A stretch of 64,000 bases of DNA from Pseudomonadota bacterium (GTDB lineage Bacteria > Pseudomonadota > Alphaproteobacteria > SP197). Shown one piece after another: positions 15,589 through 24,370 of the stretch (position 1 is its first letter; every line of letters begins with the position of its first letter). Location of the stretch: positions 74,225 to 138,224 of the forward strand of contig JBCCIS010000006.1 of assembly GCA_039028155.1 (NCBI GenBank). Direction: 5' to 3'. The notes beneath the pieces are model-generated. The model did not search any database and was not told where the DNA came from. It saw only the letters and a list, made by a program, of their open reading frames with translations. The position numbers were made by a program, and so were the translations under genes.

Positions 15589-17205
15589 TCACCTCAGATC
15601 CTCACGAATGATATCTGACGCGCGCTCCGCGACCATGATGACGGGCGCGTTGATGTTGCCCGATGTGATACTCGGAAAGACCGATGCGTCGACCACCCGC
15701 AGGCCGTCGATGCCGTGCACGCGCAATCGGGCGTCGACAACGGAGTCCTGTGCGCTCAGACCGATCCGGCATGTCGAACATGGATGAAACACGGACGAGG
15801 ACGTGGCGCGGATGTGTTCCAGATAACCCTCATCGGTTCGGACGTCGGCGCCGGGCGCGATCTCGCTTTCTATGATGGCGCGAAGGGCCGGCGCCTCACT
15901 GAGGCGGCGGACAAAGTGAGAGGCCTCAAGAACGTCAGCGATATCATCGTTGGTCGATAGGTAGTTCGGCCTGATCACCGGTTGCTCGAAGGGATCATCG
16001 GATCGGATCGCGATCTCTCCACGGCTGGTCGGACGGCACATGTTGTAGCCGATCAACAGGCCGGGAAAGGGGTCAGGGCTCATCAATGCCCGCTTGGTCT
16101 TGGACCCTCGAGTGTAGCTGACCGGGTTGAAGTATAGTTGCACATTGGGTGCCGCGAGATCGGCGCGGGTTTTGAAGAAGCCTCCGGCTTGATTGACACT
16201 GAGCGACAGAGGCCCTTTTCGTGTCAGGACGTAGCGAAGCCCTTGCCAGATCCGCATGTGCCAGGGCCGGAGCAACTCGTTGAGCGTCGGTACGCGGGAG
16301 CGAAAGTAAAAGTCGAGGCCCAGGTGGTCCTGAAGATGGCGGCCGACAGCCGGCATGTCGTGCTTCACCCTCACACCCTTGTCGCGCAACACCGCCGCCG
16401 GACCAATGCCGGAAAGCTGCAGCAGTTGTGGTGAATTGACCGCACCGGCCGACAGAACGACGGTTGCCCGTGCACGGGCACTCAGCGACTGGCCGTTGAC
16501 GATGTAGCGGACCCCCGTCGCCCGGCCGTCCTCGATGTCGATGCCAGTGACATGGGCGCGTGTCACGGTCGTCAGATTCTTTCGGCCTCGGGCCGGGTGC
16601 AGGTAACATCTTGCGGTCGATGCCCGCACGCCCTTGTGCGTCGACAACTGATAGATTGCCGCGCCCTCGCTCTTAGCGCCGTTGTAATCATCGGTAATCG
16701 GCAGCTCCAATTGGCGCGCGGCTTCCAGATAAGTGCTGCAAAGCGGATGGACCTGATCGGCGACGTCCTGAACCCACAGCGGTCCGTCGCCGCCGCGAAC
16801 CGCATCACCGCCGCGCGACCAGGTTTCGAGCTTCTTGAAGTAGCGTTGGGCGGTGTCCCAGCCCCATCCGTCCGCGCCGGACGCGACCCAATCGTCGAAG
16901 TCGTTGGGCAGGCCGCGCACCCAGACCATCGCATTGATCGAACTGGAGCCGCCGAGCACCTTGCCCCGCGGCCAGTAAGCCTGACGCCCCGCAATGCCGG
17001 GATCGGCTTCGGTTGTATACTTCCAGTTGATCCGGGGATTGAAGTAGGAATGGCCGTAGCCGATCGGCATATGAATGAAGGGACTCCGGTCTCGCCCTCC
17101 GGCCTCGAGCAGCAGGACGGACAGTCTGCCGTCTTCGCTGAGGCGATTGGCCAAGACGCATCCGGCGGACCCGGCGCCGATGATGATAACGTCGAATGTA
17201 TCCAC
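15589..17205 (-). CDS. GMC-family FAD-dependent oxidoreductase (choline dehydrogenase/alcohol dehydrogenase type)
   Basis: 538 aa from GTG at 17205, with GGAG nine bases upstream; a longer frame to an ATG at 17253 adds an Arg-rich, non-conserved extension. FAD-binding motif at the start: FDVIIIGAGSAGCVLANRLSE. GMC signatures are PRGKVLGGSSSINAMVWVRG and GAVNSPQLLQLSGIGP. The catalytic His is in STCRIG...near the C-terminus and in the SGNINAPVIMVAE closing motif. The family oxidises choline, PEG or long-chain alcohols. It stands alone on the minus strand between GST and a small Cys protein. Confidence 0.9.
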   Translation of the reverse strand: MDTFDVIIIGAGSAGCVLANRLSEDGRLSVLLLEAGGRDRSPFIHMPIGYGHSYFNPRINWKYTTEADPGIAGRQAYWPRGKVLGGSSSINAMVWVRGLPNDFDDWVASGADGWGWDTAQRYFKKLETWSRGGDAVRGGDGPLWVQDVADQVHPLCSTYLEAARQLELPITDDYNGAKSEGAAIYQLSTHKGVRASTARCYLHPARGRKNLTTVTRAHVTGIDIEDGRATGVRYIVNGQSLSARARATVVLSAGAVNSPQLLQLSGIGPAAVLRDKGVRVKHDMPAVGRHLQDHLGLDFYFRSRVPTLNELLRPWHMRIWQGLRYVLTRKGPLSLSVNQAGGFFKTRADLAAPNVQLYFNPVSYTRGSKTKRALMSPDPFPGLLIGYNMCRPTSRGEIAIRSDDPFEQPVIRPNYLSTNDDIADVLEASHFVRRLSEAPALRAIIESEIAPGADVRTDEGYLEHIRATSSSVFHPCSTCRIGLSAQDSVVDARLRVHGIDGLRVVDASVFPSITSGNINAPVIMVAERASDIIREDLR

Positions 17206-17380
17206 GCCACGGAACTCCGCTCTCTTGGCTGCGCCTCTTCGTCGGCAACGCACGCACCAGCGTCTTGTGAAACGACGAGGTCGCGTGGCGCAATCGAAAT
17301 GTTCAGGACGTCGGCATATTCTTCACGCCGTCGGCGCGCAAGGATCAGTCACCTGACGCTTACCGGCGTTGAGCGGTCGT

Positions 17381-17566
17381 CTATCCCGCCGCGTCGAAAT
17401 GCTTGATCGCGGCTTCAAACTTGTCACGGCAGCCGGGGTTACAGAAACCCACGACCATGCCTTTGTAACGTGTCAGCGAGTCGTCGGACACCGGATCACC
17501 CGACCATGGGCAGGTGTCATTGACGCAGTCTTCCAGCTTCAGACCGGGATCATTCTTCTCCGTCAT
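17381..17566 (-). CDS. Small YHS/TRASH-like metal-binding protein, Cys4
   Basis: 61 aa. Four cysteines (14, 19, 42, 46) in a CxxxxCPWSGDPV...GFCNPGCRDKFE arrangement resemble YHS or TRASH zinc-ribbon-like domains. Very similar short proteins occur widely in alphaproteobacteria and are often mislabelled as glutathione S-transferases because they lie near GST genes. It probably binds Zn or Fe in the cytoplasm. No operon partner is obvious. Confidence 0.7.
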   Translation of the reverse strand: MTEKNDPGLKLEDCVNDTCPWSGDPVSDDSLTRYKGMVVGFCNPGCRDKFEAAIKHFDAAG

Positions 17567-17823
17567 GGCGCGCCATGCTCCAATCTCTGGTTTGGATCAC
17601 CCAGGTGGCTATTGTTGCCCAGGACGGTGACATCCGGCAATTCCGCTCTGGGTCGAAAGCGGACTTGTTCAGCGATCCGGGCCAATGTTCGCCCAAAGCA
17701 GGTCGCGGGCCTCAACCATCGCGCGATGCCATGTCAGACAGTAGCCAGCAATTGTCATGGCGCATGGCGGATGAGTGGCTTGCAAGGCGCCGGTCATTGA
17801 ACCCGGTGCCAGCATATGCTGGA
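17567..17823. other. Intergenic region, no gene seen
   Basis: 257 bases between two minus-strand genes. Plus-strand frames here run into the DUF1254 gene antisense and lack domains. Confidence 0.35.
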
Positions 17824-19347
17824 TCACTCGACGAGCGTGATCTCGCCTGGCACGTACTTGCCGTCAAGCCAATCCTGTCTCGGCCCATACATCCGCAAGA
17901 TGGTGAACCAACTCTTGCCTGGAATTGTCTGGACCCAGTTTGCTTCCCATCCCTCTGGCGGTTCTGGAGCGAAGTACACATCGATCGATCCGTTTTCGTT
18001 GAGCTTGGGATCACTCTGGATGCTATCGATGGTCGGCAAAGGTTGATCCGTCTGTAGCATTGATCGCGTTTGCGCGTCATAGAGCGTAAACGCCCAGAAG
18101 TCGTCGGCCGGAGGGTTCGGCGGCAGGGTTACCTTGTAGGTGTTGGAGCCGTTGAAGGGCTCGCCAGCAGCATCAAGGTAAGCGATCCGATAGTCGGACC
18201 CGACACCGGGCCGCGGCTTCGCCATGGCTGGCGTGACAGCGGTGTACGGATAGTGAAACGTGACGCGCGCATCCGTGTTCATTGTCTGCCCATCGGGCCC
18301 GTTGAAGAACACGTTCTGATTCAAAAAGGCGGCGTTCCAGTTCATGCCCTCAAAAGTCTGCAAACCAGCGAGGGTCGTGTTGGTCCGCGGATGCCAGACA
18401 ATCGACCGCGCCGCCGCGTTGCCAATCGCCACGGCGTCTTCGAGGATGGCACGCATCCTGTCGTCCGGCTCGAATGGCTTGCCCTTCTCGATCCCGATCG
18501 AGGCCCACAAGCCACGGGTCTCCGCCGGGAAGAGATCGATCGGCTCTCGCTGTACAACCGCGTTAAGTTCTTCGAAGAACTGGAAGTTGTTGGCATGAAT
18601 GGTGTTGAACGACTTGCCTGAAAGGCTGATCAACTCCAGTTCCGGTGGATTGTCCGCTTGGCTCAGCGGGTAAACCCTAAGATTCTCTGCCACGTTGCTG
18701 TAGGCGGCCTCCAACCCGTCGGCCACCGACATTCGCATGAATGTCCAGACCGTATAGCTCGGGGATTGCACGACGAAATAGCCCTCGGGGACCTCTCCTT
18801 CGTACCCCGGCGGAAGAATGAGGTACTTGCCGCCCTCACCGGCATCCGGACCTGCCGGGCCGACATCGCCGATGTAACGGAAGTATGCGTCGTTGAATGC
18901 CCCAAGTGCTCCGGGAGGAACTTCAACGACCGTCGGGCCATCGCGATCCAGCTCAAGGTTCGGGAAAACGTACATGGTCGAGCTGTTCCCCGTGAGGAAG
19001 AGGGAGTTCGAATCCATCAGCGTGTCGAAGATGCCAACCTGATGCGCTTCGACAGCGCCCACCGGCTTCACCCCTTCGATGAGCATGTAGACCGAGGCTG
19101 CGGGAATCCCCTTTAGGAACGCATCCACAGCCCGTGCTCGATCAAGGTAGTCGTAGACCATTGTCGAGGTCTCGGGCAGTGGCGCGCCGTCGATGAACTT
19201 CAGCACGCCGATCGAGGTCTCAACTTCGTTCGGCGTCGAGATCGCATCGAGCTGTTCTTGAGTTACCTGAGCAGCCGATTCATCAATCACCAACCAGTGC
19301 AACACGCTCAGCGCAAGAACGCCGTAGAGCAACGTCGTAGTCTTCAT
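17824..19347 (-). CDS. Secreted DUF1254/DUF1214 domain protein
   Basis: 507 aa from ATG at 19347, giving an N-terminal signal peptide (KTTTLLYGVLALSVLHWLV...DESAAQ). An upstream ATG at 19392 is less likely. The N-terminal DUF1254 region (about 60-190, IFDTLMDSNSLFLTGNSSTMY) is followed by DUF1214 (about 350-500, YRIAYLDAAGEPFNGSNTYK and FWAFTLYDAQTRSMLQTDQ). These paired domains make a periplasmic beta-rich protein of unknown activity, common in proteobacteria and often present in several copies. Confidence 0.88.
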   Translation of the reverse strand: MKTTTLLYGVLALSVLHWLVIDESAAQVTQEQLDAISTPNEVETSIGVLKFIDGAPLPETSTMVYDYLDRARAVDAFLKGIPAASVYMLIEGVKPVGAVEAHQVGIFDTLMDSNSLFLTGNSSTMYVFPNLELDRDGPTVVEVPPGALGAFNDAYFRYIGDVGPAGPDAGEGGKYLILPPGYEGEVPEGYFVVQSPSYTVWTFMRMSVADGLEAAYSNVAENLRVYPLSQADNPPELELISLSGKSFNTIHANNFQFFEELNAVVQREPIDLFPAETRGLWASIGIEKGKPFEPDDRMRAILEDAVAIGNAAARSIVWHPRTNTTLAGLQTFEGMNWNAAFLNQNVFFNGPDGQTMNTDARVTFHYPYTAVTPAMAKPRPGVGSDYRIAYLDAAGEPFNGSNTYKVTLPPNPPADDFWAFTLYDAQTRSMLQTDQPLPTIDSIQSDPKLNENGSIDVYFAPEPPEGWEANWVQTIPGKSWFTILRMYGPRQDWLDGKYVPGEITLVE

Positions 19348-19540
19348 TGTGCGAACTCCAAGCGTCTGACCGCTTTCTATCCGATCGATCATAGCCCTGG
19401 GACAAACTCAGGCTAGGTAGCAATGCGATATCCAGGTTCGTCTTTCTCAATTGATCGGTGTCGCGACTGTCAGGAAACGTTGTTTCCCGAACCGCCCCAC
19501 CGCTGCATAGGTTACCAACGGCTCAGCGTTCGGCCATATG

Positions 19541-19704
19541 AGGATGTCCCGGCCCGTGTCCAGGAGATCGCGGCGGAGAACGAGATCAGTATCGCCTACG
19601 GCTCCGACTTCCATATCCGCAACGATGCCGGCCCTTTCATTCGCCTGGCCTTCGGTTAGCCCACGCTCGACGAGATCAAGGCCGGTATCGAGCGCCTCGG
19701 CTAA
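19541..19704 (+). pseudogene. Decayed copy of the 3' end of the aminotransferase gene
   Basis: Translated in one frame, this segment matches the last ~55 codons of the aminotransferase at 7439-8563: RVQEIAAENEISIAYGSDF versus RVQEIAAENEVSIAHGSDF, then HIRNDAGPFIRLAFG. A TAG at 19657-19659 replaces the Tyr codon (tac) of the intact gene. After it the match resumes with PTLDEIKAGIERLG and ends in TAA at 19702. The flanking upstream sequence does not match. It is a partial duplication or transfer remnant without a start. Confidence 0.85.
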
Positions 19705-19883
19705 AGCGCTTGGCAGGTGCGTGGTTCTGCAACACTCTAAGGCGCTTACTCATCAACTGAGCGAGCGGCCTGACGGACCATGATCCCCGCTGGTCGGATC
19801 AACCCGGACGTCCCGATTGTGGCTCCGCCTGTCGGAGGTTGGTCGATTGCGGACGTCGTATTTCACCGGATACAGTTACCGTG

Positions 19884-20348
19884 ATGAAACCGATCGAAAT
19901 TCGCAAAGCAACGGATGCCGATGCAGTTGCGCTTAGTGGACTGATCCGGCGTACTATTCGCGTGTCGAATTCCAAAGATTACGATCAACAGTCAATTGAC
20001 TTGTTGTGCTCAATTTTTGAGCCGGAGCCGGTCGCTAAGAGAATCGTAAATGAACACATTCTTCTTGGCTTTGCAGGTGTCGACCTTGTTGGTACGGCGG
20101 GGCTAAGACATGATTATCTTCGTTCGATGTTCATAGAGCCCAGCTATCAGAGACAAGGGTTGGGGAAGGTACTCGTTGCCGAGATTGAAGAGGTTGCACG
20201 ACAAAATGCGATCTCAGAAATGATGGTTCATTCCTCAGTTACTGCGCGGCCATTCTACGAGGCTCTCGGATATGAGTTTGTCGAATTCCAATCGTATCCT
20301 GAAGGCCCTTTCGTCCTGATGACGAAAGCACTCGACGAGCACACTTGA
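19884..20348 (+). CDS. GNAT-family N-acetyltransferase, AT-richer than its neighbours
   Basis: 154 aa from ATG at 19884; a longer frame to 19839 starts in non-conserved sequence. The acetyl-CoA motif is LRSMFIEPSYQRQGLGKVLVAEIE, then SSVTARPFYEALGYEF near the C-terminus. It resembles putative acetyltransferases such as YafP/ElaA-like GNATs. Codon use includes many AT-ending codons and the local GC is lower than in surrounding genes, which suggests recent acquisition. It lies next to the pseudogene fragment. The substrate is unknown. Confidence 0.82.
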   Translation: MKPIEIRKATDADAVALSGLIRRTIRVSNSKDYDQQSIDLLCSIFEPEPVAKRIVNEHILLGFAGVDLVGTAGLRHDYLRSMFIEPSYQRQGLGKVLVAEIEEVARQNAISEMMVHSSVTARPFYEALGYEFVEFQSYPEGPFVLMTKALDEHT

Positions 20349-20717
20349 GCGTAGGGTCAATCGTGATCCTAGAGCGGGTCCACTGTGTCAGCGTTGGGGT
20401 GGAAGGCGGGCAGCCTTCCGGCTTGACGCGGAGGGCCCTTGTAGCCACGAGCTGCTGTTAAGTGGCTGCCCCATGGTTCGCAGCAACAACCGCGTTCTCC
20501 CCGCCAAGTCTCTCAGGCTTCGCGATCAGCCTGTGTGTTGCGATACAAACGCGCCGATGCGCGCGATCGCGGCCTGGGCTTCAGGCATCACGGGCGCTGT
20601 GTGATGCCAGCGTGGAAAGCGCCTTGCTCAATCTCAAGCGTTACGTCGACGCCATAGAACCTCTTGCATCGCCGGACTGGACATGGGCAACCCCTCCAGC
20701 ACGCGGTCGACAATCCA
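20349..20717. other. Intergenic region with one hairpin
   Basis: 369 bases between a plus-strand GNAT and the convergent DUF917 gene, with no credible gene. A hairpin GGAAGGC-GGGCA-GCCTTCC sits at 20401-20419 and may terminate the GNAT transcript. Confidence 0.4.
20401..20419. terminator. Hairpin after the GNAT gene
   Basis: A perfect 7-bp stem with a 5-nt loop, about 50 nt past the GNAT stop. No T run follows, so function as a terminator is tentative. Confidence 0.35.
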
Positions 20718-21803
20718 TCAGGCATTGAAAGCTGGCCGGTAATCGACGTCGTAATTAAAGGCGCGAGGACCGACCAGCGCCAGGCCCTCCGGTGTCGAGA
20801 GGACCGGCGGTGCCGGCAGCGCAATCACCGCGATGCGCTGGCCGTAACGCAGTGTTTCCGTACCCACCGCTTCGCCGGTTTCGCTGTCCATCAGGCAGAT
20901 GATGTCGGGTACCATGACCGTCGCCTCGCCGTCGCGTCGGCCGATCAGGTATTCGTTCTGAAAGTCGACCTCGAACGTCGCGCCGTGGTCACCATCCAGC
21001 CCTTCCAGGCGCGCCGAGCCGCGCAGAAAACCAGCCGTGGTCCGGCGGTCGACGTCCTGGACTTTGCCGGTGAACATCAACCGCCCGCCTTCGCCTTCGA
21101 GGACGGCGGCGACGGGGTCGACGTGACGCGCGCGGGCATCGTGGACCGTTCGTCCAAGATTGATGGCGCGCGTGACCGAATAGAGGATGCCACAGTCCTT
21201 CACCTCGCGGCCGGTGCGCGGCGCCTTGGCGGTCGGCGCGGTGCTGCCCAACGCGGTGCATACGGCGCGACTGGTACGTTCGACCCATTTGGGGTTCTCA
21301 GCCTGTTGCACGATCACCGCATTGCCGCGGATGTCGCCCAGCGCCATCGGGTACATCTTGAGGCCATGGATGGCGAAGCTGGTCATCTGGGCTTCGGGAA
21401 AGGCGCGGCCCATGGCATCGGCGTCGACAACCGGGATGTCGAGCTGGGAGGCGACCAACATCGGCTCAAGCCCGTTGCCGCCACCGATTTCGACGGGCAT
21501 CACGGCGTTAAAACTGCGGCCCAGATAGTCCTGCATGGCGATGACAGGTTTGACCGACAGTGTCGGGTCGGTCAGCCGTTCCTGGCCGACCAACGGTGCG
21601 CCCATGGTCGAGACGACAGCGATCAGGTCGTCATCATCGAGCGCCATGGGATCCAGCAACGTGACCCGCGTGCCGTCGCGATAGAGGCGCTGAAGATTGA
21701 GGTAGCCGTCATAAGGACTGCCGCCGCCGCCCGCGCCCAGAATCCAAGCGCCTGTCGCCAGCGGTTCCAGTTCTTCCGGTTCGATTAAACGCGAGGACGT
21801 CAT
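20718..21803 (-). CDS. DUF917 domain protein (S-methyl thiohydantoin desulfurase-like family)
   Basis: 361 aa. DUF917 hallmarks: GAWILGAGGGGSPYDGYL near the N-terminus, MPVEIGGGNGLEPM, PVVDADAMGRAFPE, and the C-terminal VMVPDIICLMDSETGEAV. The family is often found next to hydantoinase genes and includes thiohydantoin desulfurases. Here it overlaps the proline iminopeptidase gene by 4 nt (shared ATGA), so the two are translated together. The activity is inferred only at family level. Confidence 0.88.
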   Translation of the reverse strand: MTSSRLIEPEELEPLATGAWILGAGGGGSPYDGYLNLQRLYRDGTRVTLLDPMALDDDDLIAVVSTMGAPLVGQERLTDPTLSVKPVIAMQDYLGRSFNAVMPVEIGGGNGLEPMLVASQLDIPVVDADAMGRAFPEAQMTSFAIHGLKMYPMALGDIRGNAVIVQQAENPKWVERTSRAVCTALGSTAPTAKAPRTGREVKDCGILYSVTRAINLGRTVHDARARHVDPVAAVLEGEGGRLMFTGKVQDVDRRTTAGFLRGSARLEGLDGDHGATFEVDFQNEYLIGRRDGEATVMVPDIICLMDSETGEAVGTETLRYGQRIAVIALPAPPVLSTPEGLALVGPRAFNYDVDYRPAFNA

Positions 21804-22756
21804 GACCTCAGGTCCTTCAGGGTTTCCATGGCCGCGACCAGGGCCTCGCGGTTACCGTCCTCGAACGGTGCGTGGCCGGCATCGTCGCTGATGGTCAGGG
21901 ACGCATCGGGCCAGGCCTTGTGCAGCATCCAGGCATTGCGCGCCGGGCATATGAGGTCGCGGCGTCCCTGCACGATGGCGCCGGGAAGGCCCGCCAGCTT
22001 GTGTACATTGTTCGGCAGGTGCATGGGTGGCAGGAAAATGTCATTCGCGAAATAGGCGAGAGACAGGCGCGATGTGACCAGGGTCTCGGCGTCGGACGAT
22101 TTGTGAAGGGGAATGTCGTCGCGCTTGGTCGTGTTGCCACAGAGCAGGCCAGAGAAATCGTCGAATGCCTTGGCGACTTCCAAGGCGCGCACCTCGTCGT
22201 CATCATTGATATCACGCGCGCAGGCGGCGAACAGGTTGTCGTGGTCACTGTCGCTGAAGTGGCTCGCCAATTCGTCCCAGGCTTCCGGCAGAAGATTTCG
22301 GCAGTGGCTGAAACCCCAGATATCGTCGTCGGAATCGCCCATGTAGATGCCGCGCACGACCAGCGCCAGGACGCGGTCGCGATGTTCCAGGGCATAGGCG
22401 AGCGCCAGGGCGCTGCCCCAACTTCCACCGAAGACGATCCACCGTTCGATGTCCAGGTGCTCCCGAATCGCTTCGATATCGGCGATCAGGTGGGGCGTCG
22501 TGTTGTCGGTGAGTTCGCCCGCCGGCGTCGAGCGGTTGACGCCGCGTTGGTCGAACGCGATGACGCGATAATGGTCGGGGTCGAAGAAGCGATAAATCGC
22601 CGGCGACCAGATATCGCCCGGCCCGCCATGTAGAAAGACCACCGGCACGCCGTCCGCCTTGCCGCCCTGCTCGACATGCAGGGTGTGCAGACTGCTGACT
22701 GGAAGCGCGAAGCGGTCCCACGGTTCGTGCATGGGGTAGAGATCTTTCTGGGTCAA
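21800..22756 (-). CDS. pip: Proline iminopeptidase-like alpha/beta hydrolase
   Basis: 318 aa. Peptidase S33 signatures: HGGPGDIWSP oxyanion segment, DQRGVNRSTP, nucleophile Ser in GGSWGSALALAYA, acid and His in the C-terminal GRRDLICPARNA and DAGHAPFED. Proline iminopeptidase releases N-terminal Pro from small peptides. It is the first gene of a two-gene operon with DUF917 and is divergent from the amidohydrolase at 22865. Confidence 0.85.
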   Translation of the reverse strand: MTQKDLYPMHEPWDRFALPVSSLHTLHVEQGGKADGVPVVFLHGGPGDIWSPAIYRFFDPDHYRVIAFDQRGVNRSTPAGELTDNTTPHLIADIEAIREHLDIERWIVFGGSWGSALALAYALEHRDRVLALVVRGIYMGDSDDDIWGFSHCRNLLPEAWDELASHFSDSDHDNLFAACARDINDDDEVRALEVAKAFDDFSGLLCGNTTKRDDIPLHKSSDAETLVTSRLSLAYFANDIFLPPMHLPNNVHKLAGLPGAIVQGRRDLICPARNAWMLHKAWPDASLTISDDAGHAPFEDGNREALVAAMETLKDLRS

Positions 22757-22864
22757 CGTCTATCCTCCCTGGCAACAGCGGCGCGGTGCAGCATAATGAT
22801 GTGCCGCGCCGCTGTCATAGAGAGACAATTCATCGCGCCGAGGTGCGACCAGGGGAGAGATGTC

Positions 22865-24316
22865 ATGAGCGAGACGACTGTTATCCGTGGAATCGATTGG
22901 CTGGTCGCGTGGGATAAGACCGATGCACGCCATGTCTATCTGCGTAGCGCCGATCTCGCCTTCTCCGGCGGCGCCGTCACCTTCGTCGGTAAGGGATATG
23001 ACGGTCCCGCCGAGATTGAGATTGATGGCGCCGGACGCATGGTGATGCCCGGTCTGGTCAACGTCCACAGCCACCCGACCAGCGAGACCATGCGCAAGGG
23101 CGTGACCGACGAGACCCATTCGCCGGGGTTCTGGCACAGCTCGCTCTATGAGCACCTGCCGGTGTTCGATCCCGCCGATGACGAAGGACGCATGGCATGT
23201 CTAAAGGTCGCGCTGGCGGAGCTGCTGTTGTCGGGCGTGACCACGGTGGTCGATCTGTCGGCGGCCTTCGACGGCTGGCTCGATGCGCTTGCCGAAAGCG
23301 GCATCCGCGCCGTCGCCGCGCCTTTCTTCCGCGACGCCCGCTGGTACACGTCCGACGGCTATAAGCTGCAGTATGACTGGGACGAGAAGGCCGGGCGCGA
23401 ACGGTTCGACGCCGCCTGCCGGGTGATCGAGCTGGCGCGACAGCATCCCTCGGGCCGGCTCGACGGCATGCTGTCGCCTTCCCAGGTCGATACCTGCGGC
23501 GAATCGCTGCTGCGCGACAGCCACGCCTATGCCACCGAGCGCAATCTTCCCTGGACCATTCATGCCGCGCAGTCGGTGACCGAGTTTCTGGAGATGCAGC
23601 GCCGCCACGGCAAGACGCCGATCCAGTGGATGGCCGATATGGGCGTCCTGGACGAGCGCAGCATCATCGCCCATTGCATATTCCTGGATCACCATCCCTG
23701 GCTGCACTGGTCGTCCAACCGCGATCTCGACCTGATGGCCGAGCGCGGCGCGACGGTCGCCCACTGCCCGACCGTCTTCTCGCGGCGCGGCATTACGCTG
23801 CGGACCTTCGGCGAATACGTCCGCCGCGGCGTCAACATGGGCATCGGCACCGACACCTATCCGCACAACATGTTGGAGGAAATGCGCACGGCCGCGGTCG
23901 CCGCGCGCGTCATCGGCGAGAGCGTCGCCGACCTCGACTACCTCGACGTCTTCAATGCTGCGACCTCCGGCGGCGCCAGGGCGCTACGCCGTGACGACAT
24001 CGGCCGTTTGGCGCCGGGCGCACGCGCTGACTTCGTCGTCGTCGACCTCGAACACCCGGCGATGATGCCGGTGCGCGAGCCGCTTCGCAGCCTGCTGGTC
24101 GTCGCCGCCGAACGCGCGGTGCGCGATGTCTATGTCGACGGCGAGGCGGTGGTGCGCGACGGCAAGCTGACAACCATCGATCTGGCCGCGGAGTCCGAAC
24201 GCCTGCAGCGCGCCCAGGCGCGTATGCTGGAGCGGGTGTCGGAGCTCGACTGGGCGGGCCGCACGGCCGATGAGATGGCGCCGATGATGCTGCCCACCCG
24301 TGAAGCCGTGTGTTGA
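22865..24316 (+). CDS. Amidohydrolase-superfamily deaminase/chlorohydrolase (TrzA/SsnA type)
   Basis: 483 aa from ATG at 22865 (GGGAGA upstream). Metal ligands: HSHPTS in VNVHSHPTSETM, HAAQ (residue about 238) and an HC segment IIAHCIFLDHH. The catalytic Asp is in GIGTDTYPHNMLEEM. The C-terminal beta-sandwich closes with RLAPGARADFVVVDLEHPAM. Family members deaminate or dechlorinate N-heterocycles (guanine, triazines, 5'-deoxyadenosine). It is divergent from pip-DUF917, with a 108-nt shared promoter region. The substrate is not identified. Confidence 0.88.
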   Translation: MSETTVIRGIDWLVAWDKTDARHVYLRSADLAFSGGAVTFVGKGYDGPAEIEIDGAGRMVMPGLVNVHSHPTSETMRKGVTDETHSPGFWHSSLYEHLPVFDPADDEGRMACLKVALAELLLSGVTTVVDLSAAFDGWLDALAESGIRAVAAPFFRDARWYTSDGYKLQYDWDEKAGRERFDAACRVIELARQHPSGRLDGMLSPSQVDTCGESLLRDSHAYATERNLPWTIHAAQSVTEFLEMQRRHGKTPIQWMADMGVLDERSIIAHCIFLDHHPWLHWSSNRDLDLMAERGATVAHCPTVFSRRGITLRTFGEYVRRGVNMGIGTDTYPHNMLEEMRTAAVAARVIGESVADLDYLDVFNAATSGGARALRRDDIGRLAPGARADFVVVDLEHPAMMPVREPLRSLLVVAAERAVRDVYVDGEAVVRDGKLTTIDLAAESERLQRAQARMLERVSELDWAGRTADEMAPMMLPTREAVC

Positions 24317-24370
24317 CAGGCTGGGCCTTCTCCACGAGGCTTCGGCCCGGATTGGGGAAGGAGTGACGAT

